Source of the DNA: Elephas maximus indicus
Taxonomy: Eukaryota > Chordata > Mammalia > Proboscidea > Elephantidae
Assembly: GCF_024166365.1 (NCBI RefSeq)
Contig: NC_064823.1
Location: forward strand, 6,752,924 to 6,816,923
DNA: 64,000 nt
Direction of reading: 5' to 3'
This document shows, piece after piece, positions 35,039 to 47,633 of this stretch; positions within the stretch are counted from its first letter, which is position 1; every line of letters starts with the position of its first letter. The notes below the pieces were generated by a model. It had not been told where the DNA came from, searched no databases, and saw nothing but the letters and a program-made list of their open reading frames with translations. The translations under genes and the position numbers were made by a program.

Positions 35039-36026
35039 ACATTTTTCCATTCTTTGATTTTTTTATAAATTTATGTCTTTGTTTCTAAGGTGTGTTTCTT
35101 GTAGACAGCATATTGATGGGTCCTATATTTTTACCCACTCTGTCACTCTCTGTGTCTTTATTGGTGCATTTAGGCCATTTGCTTTGGATGTGATTAATGA
35201 TAGGTGTGAATTTATCGCTGCCACTTTGTAGTTCTTTTTTTTTTTTTTGTGGTGCTGACATTTTGTTCGTTCCACTTATTCTCCTGTGTTGAATTTCTTT
35301 TTTTTGTATTTTTTTCCCTTTCTTTCTTTTTGAATAGTTTTTGTGTTTACTGGGACTTTATGTTTTTCTTCTTTATTTTGATGAGTAGGTGTGTTAAATT
35401 TCTTTGTGGCTACCTTGAAATTTACCCTTATCTTCCTAAGTTTAAACCAGCTTTTGTTACTTGGTATCGCCTTGACTTCCTCTGCATTTGAAATTACTAT
35501 ACCTACGCCATTTATTCCCTCTTTTATTGTTCTGATGTTATTGTTGTTTACAGATTAAGCTCTCTGGTTCCCTGTTGTAAATCTTTTAGTTTTGTTTTAT
35601 CCTTGAGAGTTCATTACTTAGGTTGGTATCTGGCTGATGAGTCTTGCATCGTAGATTCAGGCTGTTGTCTAATGTTGGTTCTCTAACTGAGGGACTCCCT
35701 TTAATACTTCGTGTAAGCTTTGTTCTCTTTTTACATACTCTTAATTTCTGTTTTTCTGAAAATGTCCTAATTTTACAATTGTACTTGAGTGAGAATTTTG
35801 CAGGATATATTATTCCTGTTTGGCAATTTTTTCTTTCAAGTCTTTATATATCATCCCATTGCCTTCTTACTTGCATGGTTTCTACTGGGTAGTCAGAGGT
35901 TAGTCTTATTGTTTCCCATCTGTATGTGACTTTTTGTTTTTCTTAAGCTGCTCTCAGGATTCTTTCCTTGTCTTTGTTTATAGTGAGTGTGACTGTGATA
36001 TGCCTTGGTGATTTTCTTTTGGAGTC

Positions 36027-36537
36027 TATCTTAGTTATCTACTAATGCTATAACAGAAATACCACAACTGGATGGCTTTAACAAAGAGATATTTATTTTC
36101 TCATAGTCTAATATGCTAGAAGTTCAAATTCAGGGCGTCAACACTGGAGGAAGGCTTTCTTTTTTGTTGGCTCTGGAGGAAGGCCCATGTCATCAATCTT
36201 CCCCTGGACTAAGAGCTTCTCAGCACAGGAACTTCTGGTCCAAAGCATGTGCTGTGCTCCTGGTGTTGCTTTCTTGGTGTTATGAGGTCCCCCGTCTCTC
36301 GGCTCACTTCTGTCTTTTATATCTCAAAATATGTTGGCTTAAGACACTATCTAATCTTGTAGATCTCATCAATATAACTGCCACTAATCCATCTTATTAA
36401 CATCATAGTGATAGGATTTACTACACATAGAGAAATGACATCAGATAACAGAATGATAGACTATTATAGAATGTTGGGAATCCTGGCCTAGCCAAGTTGA
36501 CAGATATTTTGGGGGGACACAATTCAATCCATGAAAG
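36027..36537 (-). mobile_element. MaLR-type solo LTR nested in L1
   Basis: On plus it runs from TATCTTAGTTATCTACTAATG, ACCACAACTGGATGGCTTTA and AAGAGATATTTATTTTCTC to GGGGGGACACAATTCAATCC, the reverse of the layout at 14367-14830. Flanks GAGTC (36022-36026) and GGGTC (36538-36542) look like a 5-bp TSD with one change, and the L1 is collinear across it. Confidence 0.85.
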
Positions 36538-38190
36538 GGTCTATTCTACATTGGGTTTGAGGAGCTTCTTGGATGGTCCGGTTTTCGTCTTTCACGATAT
36601 TAGGGAATTTTCTGTCAGCGATTCTTCAATTGTCCTCTCTGTGTTTTCTGTTTTCTCTCTCTCCTGGAACTCTGATCACTCGTAAATATTTGCTTTTGAT
36701 TTTATCCCACATCATTCTCAGGGTATCTTCATTTTTCTTCGTTCTTTTCTCTGATTTCACCTGAAAAAAGGTGATATCCAAGGATTTGTCTTCAATTTTG
36801 CTCACCTGTCTTTCATTGTTTCAAATTTACTCCTCAAACTTCCTATGACACTGTTCATTTCTGAAATCTTGTTTATCTTTTGAATTTCTAATTTTTGTTT
36901 TTATATGCTTTCTAGTTGTGTACTTATTTTGACTTTTTCCTGTATTATTTTCCTGAATTCTTCCATTGTTTTGTTTGTATTTTCCATGATTTTGTCTATT
37001 TTTTCCTTATGTTTGTCTGCTTTGTCCATCATCTCTTGGATAGCCCTGATTATTAGTGTTTTGAATTTGATAGTTCCAGTGCCTTTTCTTTTACCAGAAG
37101 GTCATCTGGTATTTTCTTTTGGATGCATATTGGAAGCATTCTGTCCTGTTTTTTATATGTTTTGATATTGTCTGCAGTCTTTGAGACATTCAGTAATTAT
37201 TTTCTTTGTGTATTGTTTGTAGATTTGTTTCCTCCTGCTTTTTCTTTTATTTGGTTATGTCTGGGCAGGCCATCTGGGCGTTCTTTGTTGTTTGCTAACC
37301 TGTGGGCACAATTCTTTTCACCACCTTGTCCAATGGGCAGGGCTAGCCACTCAGCTATGGTGCAGCAGGGCAGGTCCAGTGGAGGCGGAGAGGTGGAGAT
37401 GGGTTGTTTGCAGCACATGCAGGCTGGGGCCAGGGGGCAGTGCGGGGCAGGTCTGTGTCTGTGCCACTTGGGGGGCTGTAATCAATGTGTGGTGCAGATA
37501 GGCAAGAGAGAATGGGAGGATGTGATGTGTGGAGCTAAGAGGGTGTGGAAAAGAAGGAAGAGAGAGAAACAGAAGTCAAAATAACACAAAACAAAACAAA
37601 AAAATGCTGTGGGAGCCTACCATTGGAATGGTGCAGATCTGAAGGAGCTGTGTGCTGATGGCTTTCTATGCTGGCAATGTGGCACAGCCTGTCAAGAATG
37701 GCTGTCGAGAAGAAGCAGAGATGGCAGATGGTGCCAGGTGTTTGTGAGAAAGGAAAAGAAGGTGGTGAAAGAGAGAGAATAAACTAAAAGAAGCCAAAAA
37801 AGCATCAACAATTACAAAAAAAAATGTCACTGAAGGAGCCGGCTGGTGGAGGCAAGGCAAATCCAAGCAGCAAGGAGCCAGCATCTCCCTGGCTGAGGGA
37901 CCTCAGCTGCCAGAAAATGGAAGCTGCTTTCCTGTATGTCCTGTCCACCATTTTGGGTGGCTAAGGGGTTCAAGGTGACAAGTCTGTGCTGCATTAGCTG
38001 ATAAGACACCTCTACACTTCAGTTCTTATTCCATTCAGTGCTTGGATGAGTTCTTTACCCATTCATTTGATGCTTAGGGTTCCAAGGTTGATGTTTGTAT
38101 CTGTTTTACTTAATTTTTCAAGTCTTTGCTGTGGAGGGATGGTATGGTGCTTCTGTCTATAGCGCCACATTAGCTCCACCTACCTGTATT

Positions 38191-38479
38191 AGCTAATTTT
38201 TTGAGGCAATGGCCGAAATATTCAGAACCTCAAGAGACAGTAATCATTCAATAATATTTTAAAATATAAATTGCCCTTAATTTTCTACTCTAGATGAAAA
38301 AATGAGTATTTCCTGATCCTTAATTGATTTTTACCTTCCTTGTCTTCTTATTTCTGTCCTAGCCTGATTTTAGAAATTTTATTTCACATATCTACATGGT
38401 AGAGATCCCTCTTCACCATTTTAGAGAAGTCCTTTAAAGGAAGTTCATTCATAGGCACATTGTTGCTTTTCAAAACTGA
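38191..38479. other. Unassigned spacer between two L1 elements
   Basis: AT-rich, nothing recognised. Confidence 0.4.
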
Positions 38480-41338
38480 GGTGATGAAGTCCCAATATCT
38501 CTCATGAACTTAGACATGAAAATCCTCAACAAATGTTAGCAAATCAAAAGCAGCCGACATAAAAAAGGAAAACTACACTATAAACAAGTAATAATTGTTC
38601 CAGGTATGAAATGTGGTTCAATACTTGAAAATCAGTCAATGTAATCCACTAAATCAACAGACTAGAGAAGAAAAGTCATAGGCTTTTTCATTCATCAATC
38701 AATTGATGCAGAAAAGCCATTTGAAAAAAATTCAACACCCATTCATGATTAAAAAAAAAAAAAAAAAACTCTCAATACACTGAGAATAGAAGAGAACCTC
38801 CTTAACCTCTTAGAGTGTCTACAGCCACATCAAACCTAGTGATGACAGACTGAAAGCTTTCCCCCTACAACTAGGAACAAGGCAAGGATGTCTGCTCTTA
38901 ACACTTATTTAACTTAATAGTGGAAGTTCCAGTCACAACATTAAGTCATTACAATTAGAAATGAATGGCATACAGATTGGAAAATCTGGAAAAAAAAAAT
39001 GTCATCTCTTTGCAGAAGACATGATTGTGTATGTAAAAAGTCACTAGTGCTCTATTGGGCTGGGATGAAGCTTCTGGAGCTAATAAGAAAATTATAGGCA
39101 ACATGAACATCACACAAAAAATGACATCTTTATTCTGAACATAAATAAGTGGTATACAAGATAAGAAATGCAATACCAATTCTAATTGCTCCAGAGAAAA
39201 TTACTTAGGTATAAAATTTAACAAATCATATTCAGGAGTTGTGTGTTCAAAACTACAAAATGCTGATGAAAGAAATGAAAGAAGACCTAATACTTGGAGA
39301 GGCATACCATGTTTATCCTTCAATAATCAAAACTGTGTGGTATTACTAGAGGATAGACACATAGATTAATGAAGCCAAACAGAGAACCCAAAGTAGATTC
39401 AGACAAATATGCCGAATTACTTTTTTAAATAGAAGCAAAGTCAGTTCAATGGAGCAGGAATAACCTTTTCTACAAATGGAGCTGGAGTCACTGGACATTC
39501 AGAGGCAAAAAAAAAAAAAAAAAAAAAAAAATTCTTGATATAAAACTCACACCTTATATAGAGATTAACTCAAATAGATCATGAATTTAGAGGAATAACG
39601 TAAATTTATAAAACCTTAAGGGTTAAAAGAAAAAAAGTGGGGGGAGAAAAATCTCTGGGGCTTAAAACTAGGCAGAGCTCTTAGACATGACACCAAAAAC
39701 TCAATTCGTACAAAAAAAATTGGTAAGTTGACCTCAACAAAACAAAAAAAAGTTTGTACCATGAAAAATGCTGTTCAGAGAATGAAAAGTAAAGCTACAG
39801 ATGGGAATAATATATTTGCTAATCTAATTGTTAACAAAGAATTTATGTATTGAATATATAAAGAACTCTCAGAAATTTACACTGAAGAAACAACCCAATT
39901 CAAAAATGGGCCAAAGACATACATAAACATTTTACCAAAGGTCTACAAATGGCAAATAGGCACATGAAAAGATGTTCAAAATCACTACTAATAAGGTAAA
40001 TACAAATTAAAGCACAAAAACATAACTATATCAGATTGACTAACCAAAAAAAAAAAAAAAATGATAATATTAAATTCTGGAATTATTGTGGAGAAACTGG
40101 AACACTTGTCTGTTGTGGGAAGGTATATGACCTAGAAATTTGGAAAAGAGTTTGGCAGTCCCTTTTAAAATGAAAAATGGGTTTACCACATCATAATCCA
40201 GCAATTTCACTCAGATATTTTCTCAAAGAAATTAAAATTAATTTTTACTTAGAAACTTGTACATGAATGTTCATAGCAGCTTTGCTTGTAACAGCACAAA
40301 AGGTGAAATTATCTAAATGTTTTTCCTCAAATGGTTAAACAAAATGTGGTACATAAAACTTATTCAGAAATAAAATGGAATTAACTATTGATACATAAAA
40401 CAATTTGAATGAACCTCAAGGAAAGTCTGCAAGGTGAAAAAAAAAAAGCCAATCCCAAAAGCATAAATACTGCAAGATTCCTCTCATGTAATATTGGTGA
40501 AATAATCTAATTATAGAGATGGAAGTTTGATCAGTGGTTGCGAAGAATAAGAGATGGGTGAGAAGGTTGGGTATGGCTACAAAACTCTTGGTGACGGTAT
40601 AGTTAGTACCTTAATTGTAGTGGTGGTTCCATGAGAGCACTCAAGCAATAAAATTTCATAGACACACACTAACACATGTACACATACATACACAACAGTG
40701 CCTGTGTAACTGGTGAAATATGAACAAGTTCTATGGATTGTACTAATGTCAATTTCCTGGTTTTAAGACTGTGTTCTACATGCCTCGTATGAATCCGAAA
40801 GCTAGATGATGAATAAGGAAGACCCAAGAAAAATCGATGCCTTTGTGTTACAGTGTTGGCAAAGAATATTCAATAATACCATGGACTGCTAAAAGAATGA
40901 ACAAATCTGTCTTGGAAGAAGTACAGCCAGAATGCTCTTTGGAAGCAAGGATGGTGAGACTACATCTCACATACTTTGGGCATGTTATCAGAAGGGATCA
41001 GTCCCTGGAGAAGGACATCATGCTTGGTAAAATAGAGGATCAGTGAAAAAGAGGGAGGGCTTCAAGGAGATGGATTAACACAGTGGCTGCAACAATGGGC
41101 TCAAGCATAACAATGATTACGAGGATGGCGCAGGACTGGGCAGTCTTTTGTTCTGTTGTACATAGGATTGCTATGAGTTGGAATCAACTCGACGACACCT
41201 AACAGCAACAAAAACAATTTTTGAAAGATGTTAAAAGTGGGACAGTTTGGGTGAAAGGTACACAGGAACAACCATGTGTATTTCCTTGCAACTTCTTGTG
41301 AAACTATGATTATTTCAAAATGAAAACTTAAAGTTTTA
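38480..41338 (+). mobile_element. Old L1 (ORF2 second half and 3' UTR), split by RTE
   Basis: ORF2-like words in order: GATGCAGAAAAGCCATTTG (38708), CAACACCCATTCATGAT (38735), GGAACAAGGCAAGGATGTC (38875), GCAGAAGACATGATTGTGTA (39013, with LFAEDM replacing a catalytic FADD), GGCCAAAGACATACATAAAC (39910) and GGAGAAACTGGAACACTTG (40091). The 3' UTR continues at 40660-40776 and resumes after the RTE at 41217-41338 (GAAAGGTACACAGGAAC; CAACTTCTTGTGAAACTATG). Many stops; dead. Confidence 0.85.
40777..41216 (+). mobile_element. RTE LINE 3' end inserted in an L1 3' UTR
   Basis: C-terminal coding words (AAGCTAGATGATGAATAAGG; ACCATGGACTGCTAAAAGAA; CTGGAGAAGGACATCATGC) and the terminal TATGAGTTGGAATCAACTCG, ACGACACCTAACAGC. 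An ORF at 40837-41046 still shows the IPWTAKR, ECSLEAR and LTYFGHVIRRDQSLEKD blocks. L1 sequence is collinear on both sides; no clear TSD. Confidence 0.93.
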
Positions 41339-41553
41339 TTTTATCCACTCAGAATTTATTTTTTATGACTTCTGAGATAGGAATCCAAATTTTTTTAGGT
41401 TGACCCTGAGCCAAATATCTTTTCACCACTGGTTTGAGAGGCTAATTTTTATTGCATAATAATTTTCTATACACACATACCCGCCCCCCTAAAAAAAAGT
41501 TGCATGAGCAGAATTACATACCATTAGATATTTTCTATTATATATTAGAGTAT

Positions 41554-41711
41554 GGAAACTTTGGTGGCATAGTGGTTAAGAGCTTCTTTTGCTAACCAAA
41601 AAGATCGGTAGTTCGAATCCACCAGCCGTTCCTTGGAAACTCTATGGGACAGTTCTACTCTATGTGTTGAAATAGAATCGAGGGCAATGTTCTTTTTTGG
41701 GGGGGGATGGG
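41554..41711 (+). mobile_element. AfroSINE, short class, 11-bp TSD
   Basis: GGAAACTTTGGTGGCATAGTGG, TTTTGCTAACCAAAAAG and GGTAGTTCGAATCCACC (intact B box), with a shortened CTCTATGTGTTG junction. TATTAGAGTAT repeats at 41543-41553 and 41712-41722. Confidence 0.95.
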
Positions 41712-41722
41712 TATTAGAGTAT

Positions 41723-42394
41723 TGAGAGCTTGGTTGTCTAGATGTAAATAGAAATGTTACATGGTAGCAAAGCATACATAGCATCTTAGGCCAGTGATGA
41801 ACGTATATAGATTTGATTCTCTACTACTGTTTTAATCTGTGTCTCATAAAAATAATTTGTTCATGCCTTGTAGAAACATGCCCAAGAAACACTAGTGACA
41901 GATTGTGAAGCAGGAGCAATTTCTCCAAATGAAAGAATAATTGTTACATGACTAATCATTTAGAACCCAAGGGAGGAAATTCCACTGCTCTCTTAGCAAG
42001 GTAGAAAATATTTTAATCATTTCAGATAAATGTAAACTTACCATATATATTTGAAACCAGAACAACTAGTTATATTCCAAATAATCATTCCTGAAAATGA
42101 TGTCATGAATTAAAACTATAATATATATATATCCACTTTGCTTGCATCTCAATCCTTTAGCTTCCCTACTTCTATTCCTCATCATACGCAAATATATTAG
42201 CTTTTTTTGTTACAAGAATGGTATTCTAAACCTTGAGCAACCTCATATTTGTAGCAGAATGAGGACGAAATCAGTTTCTTAGATTTGGCACTGACCTTGA
42301 ATAGTTTGATCATCTTCCAAAAGAGCAATCTTCCTTGAGATGGTATAGGAAACTTTAAACAAATGGATATATGGATGTATATCATGTACATATC
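41723..42394. other. No recognised feature
   Basis: AT-rich, with a short TA run near 42119-42131. Confidence 0.45.
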
Positions 42395-42767
42395 ACATTT
42401 GAGATAAAGGAAAGAGAGAAAACAAAAATCGTTACAACTGGACAAATAGGTACATTAAGACAAATGGCAAAATAAATAAATAAGTTGACTCGGAATTCAT
42501 TCTTCTTGAATTTACAACCAATCATGGAAGCAAGAATCAAGAAATCAAATGACATATTGAATTGGCAAATCTGGCTCAAAAAAAAAAAAGACCTCTTTAA
42601 AGTGTTAAAAAGTAAAGATGTCAATTTGATGACTAAGGTGCACCTGACCCAAGCCATGGTACTTTCAGTCACTTCATATGCATGCAAAAGCTGGACAATG
42701 GAAGGAAAATAGAAGCATTGACACATTTAAATTGTGGTGTTGGTGACAAATCTGTCTTAGAAGTGCA
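42395..42767 (+). mobile_element. RTE fragment missing its 3' tail
   Basis: Corresponds to the RT-end and C-terminal part (AAACAAAAATCGTTACAACTG; AAAGATGTCAATTTGATGAC; CATATGCATGCAAAAGCTGG; CAAATCTGTCTTAGAAGTGC) and breaks off abruptly at about 42767, where linker sequence of another copy begins. It lacks the RTE tail, so this end is a rearrangement junction or truncation. Confidence 0.85.
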
Positions 42768-44533
42768 GCATTATGATGACACATGCAAAGACCTGGAGAT
42801 AGAAAACCAAAGGGGAAGAATATCCTTAGCAGTTCTGAAACTGAAAGAACTGAAGAAACAATTCAAGCCTTCACCTGCAATAGTGAAGAATTCTATAGGG
42901 AACATATTAAATGACACAGGAAGCATCAAAAGAAGATGGAAGGAATACACAGAGTCACTATACCAAAGAGAACTGGCCAATGTTCAACCATTTCAGGAGG
43001 TAACATATGATCAGTAACTGATGGTACTGAAGGAAGAAGTCCAAGCTGCACTGAAGACATTGGCAAAAACAAGGCTATGGGATTTGACGGACTACCAATC
43101 GAGATGTTTCAACAATCGGATGCAATGCTGGAAGTGCTCACTCCTCTATGCCAAGACATTTGGAAGACAGCTATCTGGCTAACCAACTGAAAGAGATCCA
43201 TATTTATGCCTGTTCCCAAGAAAAGCAATCCAACTGAATGCAGTAATTATTGAACAATATCATTAATATCATATGCAAGCAAAATTTTGCTGAAGATCAT
43301 TCAAAAGCGGTTGCAGCAGTATATTGACAGGGAACTGCCAGAAACTCAAGCCAGATTTAGAAGAGGACACGGAACCAGAGACATCATTGCTGATGTCAGA
43401 TGGATCCTGGCTGAAAGCAGAGAATACCAGAAAAATGTTTATCTGTGTTTTATTGACTATGCTAAGGTATTCGACTGTTTGGGACCATAACAAATTATGG
43501 ATTACATTGGGGAGAATGGGAATTCCAGAACACTTTATTGTGCTCATGAGAAATCTGTACATGGATCAAGAAACAGTCATTCGAACATAATAAGGGGATA
43601 CTGCATGGTTTATAGTCAGAAAAGGTGTGTATCAGCATTGTATCCTTTTACCGTGCCTATTCAATCTGTATGCTGAGCAAATAAGCCAAGAAGCTGGACT
43701 ACATGAAGTAGAATGGGGCATCAGAATTGGAGGAAGACTCATTAATTATTTGTGTTGTGCAGAAGACACAAACTTGTTTGCTAAAAGTGAAGAAGACTTG
43801 AAGCACTTACTGATGAAGAGCAAAGACCACAGCCTTCAGTATGGATTACGCCTTAACGTAAGGAAAACAAAAATCCTCACAATGGACCAGTGAGCAACAT
43901 CATGATGAGCGGAGAAAAGGTTAAGTTTGTCAAGGATTTCATTTTTCTTTGATCTATAATCAACTCCCATAGAAGCAGCCGTCAAGAACTAAAAAGAAGC
44001 ACTGCATTGGGCAAATTGGCTGCAAACGACCTCTTTAAAGTGTCAAAAAGCAAAGATGTCACCTTGAGGACTAAGGTACACCTCACCCAAGCCTTGGTGT
44101 TTTCAATTGCCTCATATGCATGCAAAAACTGGATAATGAATAAGGAAGACTGAAGAAGAATTGATGCCTTTGAATTGCGGTGTTGGAGAATATTGAACAC
44201 ACCATGGTCTACCAAAAGAATGAACAAATCCGTCTTGGGAGAAGTATAACAAGAATCCTTAGAAGCAAGGATGGCAAGACTACATCTCACATACTTGGGA
44301 CATATATCAGGAAGGATACTTCCTGGAGAAGGACATCATGCTTGGTAAAGTGGAGGGTCAGTGAAAAAGAGGAAGACCCTCAATGAGAAGGATTGACACA
44401 GTGGCTGCAACAATGGCTACAAGCATAGCAACAATTGTGAGGATGACAAAGGACTGGGCAGTGTTTAGCTCTGTGGTGTATAGAGTCACTATGAGTCGGA
44501 AACAACTCGATGGCACCTAACGACAACTAACGA
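42768..44533 (+). mobile_element. RTE LINE, about 1.77 kb, catalytic motif mutated
   Basis: Covers the same span as 19358-21154: linker (ATGACACATGCAAAGACC), RT fingers (GTTGCAGCAGTATATTGACA; AGAAGAGGACACGGAACC), palm (TTTTATTGACTATGCTAAGG) and the C-terminal domain to CGATGGCACCTAACGACAAC. The YADD position at 43756-43767 encodes CAED, so both conserved positions Y and the first D are lost. Numerous stops break the frame (for example after 43013 and 43487). Confidence 0.94.
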
Positions 44534-46883
44534 CCAGTCTACTTTTCAGTACTGCCCATAGAAATGCCAGTGGTTTTATGGTCTTATCTATCTAGCAGGT
44601 ATGTTCAGGTTTTGAGTGTATTTGCCCGTGTTATAGGTGTGTGCATGTCTGCTAATATTTTCTTTTAATTGAAGTCCTTAGATTCAGCATATACTCTACA
44701 TGTCACCACGTTTCCACCACTCCCCATTTTTGTACATCTTGTCTGATTCATTCCTTTATGTTACCTTTCTAGATTAGTAGGTGTTCCAGTTTCTAACTCA
44801 TGGCCCGTATAGGCCATGGAGGGCCCGTATAAGCCATGGAGGCCTGTATAGGCCATGGAGGTTAGTAGATACCTGAAATTTTCACAGAAGAAGAGTCACT
44901 CATTTCCTTCTATCCGTTTCTGGCTCTTCTTTCTGTGTCCCCAAAAAGAATTCAATATTAAAAATGAGAGAGAATGAGAAAAAGAAGCAAAAAGCATATA
45001 ATGACAGGCATTAAAATGCATGAATCTCCCTTTCCTACATTGTATTTGTCAAACCTGTTGGATACTCATAATAACTCAATTTCAAACTTCACTTTTTTAT
45101 TCCATCTTCCACTGCCTTGATCTTAGTCTACGTCTTCATCATAAAAACTTTATTTTTGTCCGTGTCGTACTTAGTCATTAATTCCAATCTATTTTTCTGA
45201 AATCCCCATGAGTCAATTTCATTAGATGAAATTATTTTCATGTTACTTCATGACTCAACAATCTATTCTTGCCTCCAACCCCTCAGTCACATTATTTCAC
45301 TTGCAACACATAATTATTGAGAATAGTCTATGCTTTTGACAACGACACACTTTAGGAATGCATCAGCATATCTATCTGTCTCTTACATATCTCATATCAC
45401 TTTTAAGAATATATGTATACGTACAAACATATATGTGTATATACACTGTATGAGTGTGTGTGTATTTTTTTGTACCATGATAGGCTCATTGAAGTCTGTG
45501 CCCATGTTGATATTTAGATCCTTGTTATATATATTTATTTCTGTCCAAGGAGAAAAATAAATATATAAATAAAACATGATTAAATAATTGATTGAATTTG
45601 TGAATGCTTCTTTAAAATAGGTAAATGAGATAATATGCTGGCACTATGACCCTCTAATTTATGCTCTGAATAAATGTTTATCTACATATAAAGTAAGCAA
45701 ATACTATTTGAATTATAATTGTTCAATATTACATGTATTATCAAGATAAATATTTATAAACAATGCAAGATGAAAGATAAGGGAAATATATTTTATTTCT
45801 TATGCTGGGATTTCAAAGTTACAATTATTTGCAGGAATACAGAAATACATTGATTTCATGTAACAAAATGGAGCTAGTCAATAATAATTAAAGGAATTTT
45901 GGTGCTTCTAACTCTATTCTGTCAGTGTTTTTCCTCTGATGTCTTTGTAGTCATTTCCCTAGGCCAATAAAATGCTTCAGGTTCCTGTGCCTTTCTCCTG
46001 GGGTCTTGAACTACCTCAGTTTCTGATACCTTTACCGAATAAAGCCTGCAGGAATGGTCTGTAAGATGTCATTTTTTAAAATGTTTATTATATGGGATTT
46101 AATAAATTGCAGTTTTAGTTTACCATTTTTGATTCTTAAGACTTTAATACTTCCCTCAACGCCATTTTAATTTTATTACGCTTGCTATATTTTGACTGTC
46201 TTTATTGCTTGTTTTATATTCTATGTTAATTACTTTGTTTCTTTTCTAAACTAATTTTCTCCTTCACTACTCAAGGGAATTTTCTCTCTCATACAGTAAA
46301 AGAAAAACCAACAACTTCTCCAAAATATAAACTCTAGCTTCAAGGAAGAACAATTCAATTCAATATAAAAATACCTATTTGGCAAATTATTTATATATAT
46401 TTACAAAGCAGCATGCAAGGCAGTGAATATAGTTACAAAAACAGATTAGATACAGTTATTGCCTTTCCAAAGCTTACAGTCAAGTTGCATGCATAAGAAT
46501 AAGTACATCTATAATTGTATTACAGACTAGGTACAAAGAAAGGAATATGAAAGTCACAAAAACATGATGTTCAGAGGACTGGGGAAAGAGAGAGTAGAGG
46601 AGAGGGAGAAGAGATTTAAAAACAAATGTTAGCATATCTAAGAAGATTTTTTTGGATAATTTACCATTTAAACTGGCTTAAAACAGATTAAAATTCTAAC
46701 AGACATCATAGTAAAGTTCTTCAGTGTTTATCTCTACCATCAACTGATTTTAACTATTGAGTCCTTGAGTCCTTAAGCCTTAGGATCTTAGTTGAAAATG
46801 AGCTTAATAAGACCACCTACTTGATAAAGGTGTTAGAAAGTTTAAGTGAGGTCCATGTGAAACACCTGGGAAATTCTACTCAC
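44534..46883. other. Mostly unassigned, AT-rich
   Basis: No gene recognised. It holds a short tandem repeat at 44803-44862 and an alternating TATATG/TGTGTG stretch near 45410-45465. ORFs of 60-76 codons show no domain. Confidence 0.45.
44803..44862. repeat. Three-copy 20-bp tandem repeat
   Basis: Unit GCCCGTATAGGCCATGGAGG repeated three times, with A for G in copy two and CCTG for CCCG in copy three. Each unit with its neighbour forms CATGGCC...GGCCATG inverted repeats. Confidence 0.85.
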
Positions 46884-46897
46884 TATGTGTTCCATAT

Positions 46898-47069
46898 GGC
46901 AACCCTGGTGGTGTAGTGGTTAAGAGCTAACGGCTGCTGGCCCACAGGTCAGCAGTTTGAATCCACCAGGTGTGCCTTGGAAACCTTGTGGGGCAGTTCT
47001 ACTCTGTCCTATAGGGTCGCTGTGAGTCAGAATTGGCTCGATGGCAACGGGTTTGGTTTGGTTTTGGCT
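46898..47069 (+). mobile_element. AfroSINE, short class, perfect 14-bp TSD
   Basis: CAACCCTGGTGGTGTAGTGG, a variant CTGCTGGCCCACAGG, AGCAGTTTGAATCCACC, CTGTCCTATAGGGTCGCTG and GATGGCAACGGGTTTGG. TATGTGTTCCATAT is exact at 46884-46897 and 47070-47083, so this is among the younger insertions. Confidence 0.96.
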
Positions 47070-47161
47070 TATGTGTTCCATATATATATTTTTTTCTTTT
47101 TCTTTGTTTTTTTTTTACAGAAAAGTCAGATGGTTACAGAAGCAAAAACCAGTGAAGCATA

Positions 47162-47252
47162 TGCCCCAGTGGCACAGTAGTTAAGCATTTGGCTGCTAAC
47201 CAAAAGGTTGGCAGTTTGCATCCACCAGCTGTTCCTTGGAAACCCTGTGGGA
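47162..47252 (+). mobile_element. AfroSINE 5' half
   Basis: TGCCCCAGTGGCACAGTAG, CTGCTAACCAAAAGGTTGGC, TTGCATCCACCAGC and TTGGAAACCCTGTGGG, then stops where an LTR-like repeat begins. The second half is missing. Confidence 0.9.
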
Positions 47253-47633
47253 CGTACAAAGAGAGAGAGAGATAATTAGTCACTACTTCCGAGAGAGAGA
47301 GAAATTTATATTAAGGAAATAGCTTTTTTTTTTTTTTTTTTTAGTAGTAGAGGCTAGAAATTCCGAAGTTCATGGGTCAGGCTGGAGGCTTCTCCTAACT
47401 TACCTAGCTGCAGCGGCAGGCCAACCCAAGATTGACAGGTCAGACAGCAGGTCAAGGGAACTTCCTTTCAACTGATTGGCTGCTCGTAGCAGATCTCATC
47501 TTGGAGATGACTACATTATATCAGGTCTCATTGTGGAGGTGATTACATCATTACATAGCTGCCAAACTACATAACTGCCAAACCGCTGAGAATCATGGCC
47601 CAGCCAAGCTGACACACAACCCCAACCATCACA
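47253..47633 (-). mobile_element. LTR, same family as 7306-7834, incomplete
   Basis: Read in reverse it has GTGATGGTTGGGGTTGTGTG, TCAGCTTGGCTGGGCCATGA, TTCTCAGCGGTTTGGCAG and GTAATCACCTCCACAATGAG, matching the solo LTR at 7306. The terminus at 47633 is intact (CCATCACA) but the other end departs into a GAGAGA-rich stretch and a T-run (47320-47341), so it is truncated or rearranged there. Confidence 0.8.

Larger units (their letters stand above)
31485..38190 (-). mobile_element. L1 reaching its 5' UTR, RT core deleted, two nested insertions
   Basis: Read on minus from the right: GC-richer 5' UTR (about 37255-38190), ORF1 with its coiled-coil region (about 36543-37250), ORF2 endonuclease side (about 33603-36021 less insertions), ORF2 C-terminus (about 32460-33602) and 3' UTR to a T-run at 31485-31495. 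At 33602/33603 the sequence jumps from ORF2 C-terminal to endonuclease-side sequence, so the RT core is absent. A second L1 3' end sits at 33817-34570 and an LTR at 36027-36537. Frames are broken. The 3' UTR matches those at 10316 and 48368, marking one lineage. Confidence 0.85.

Noticed and set aside
37123..37584. 153-codon plus-strand ORF
   Set aside because: Antisense to the L1 ORF1/5' UTR region; Gly/Arg/Cys-rich low-complexity C-terminus.
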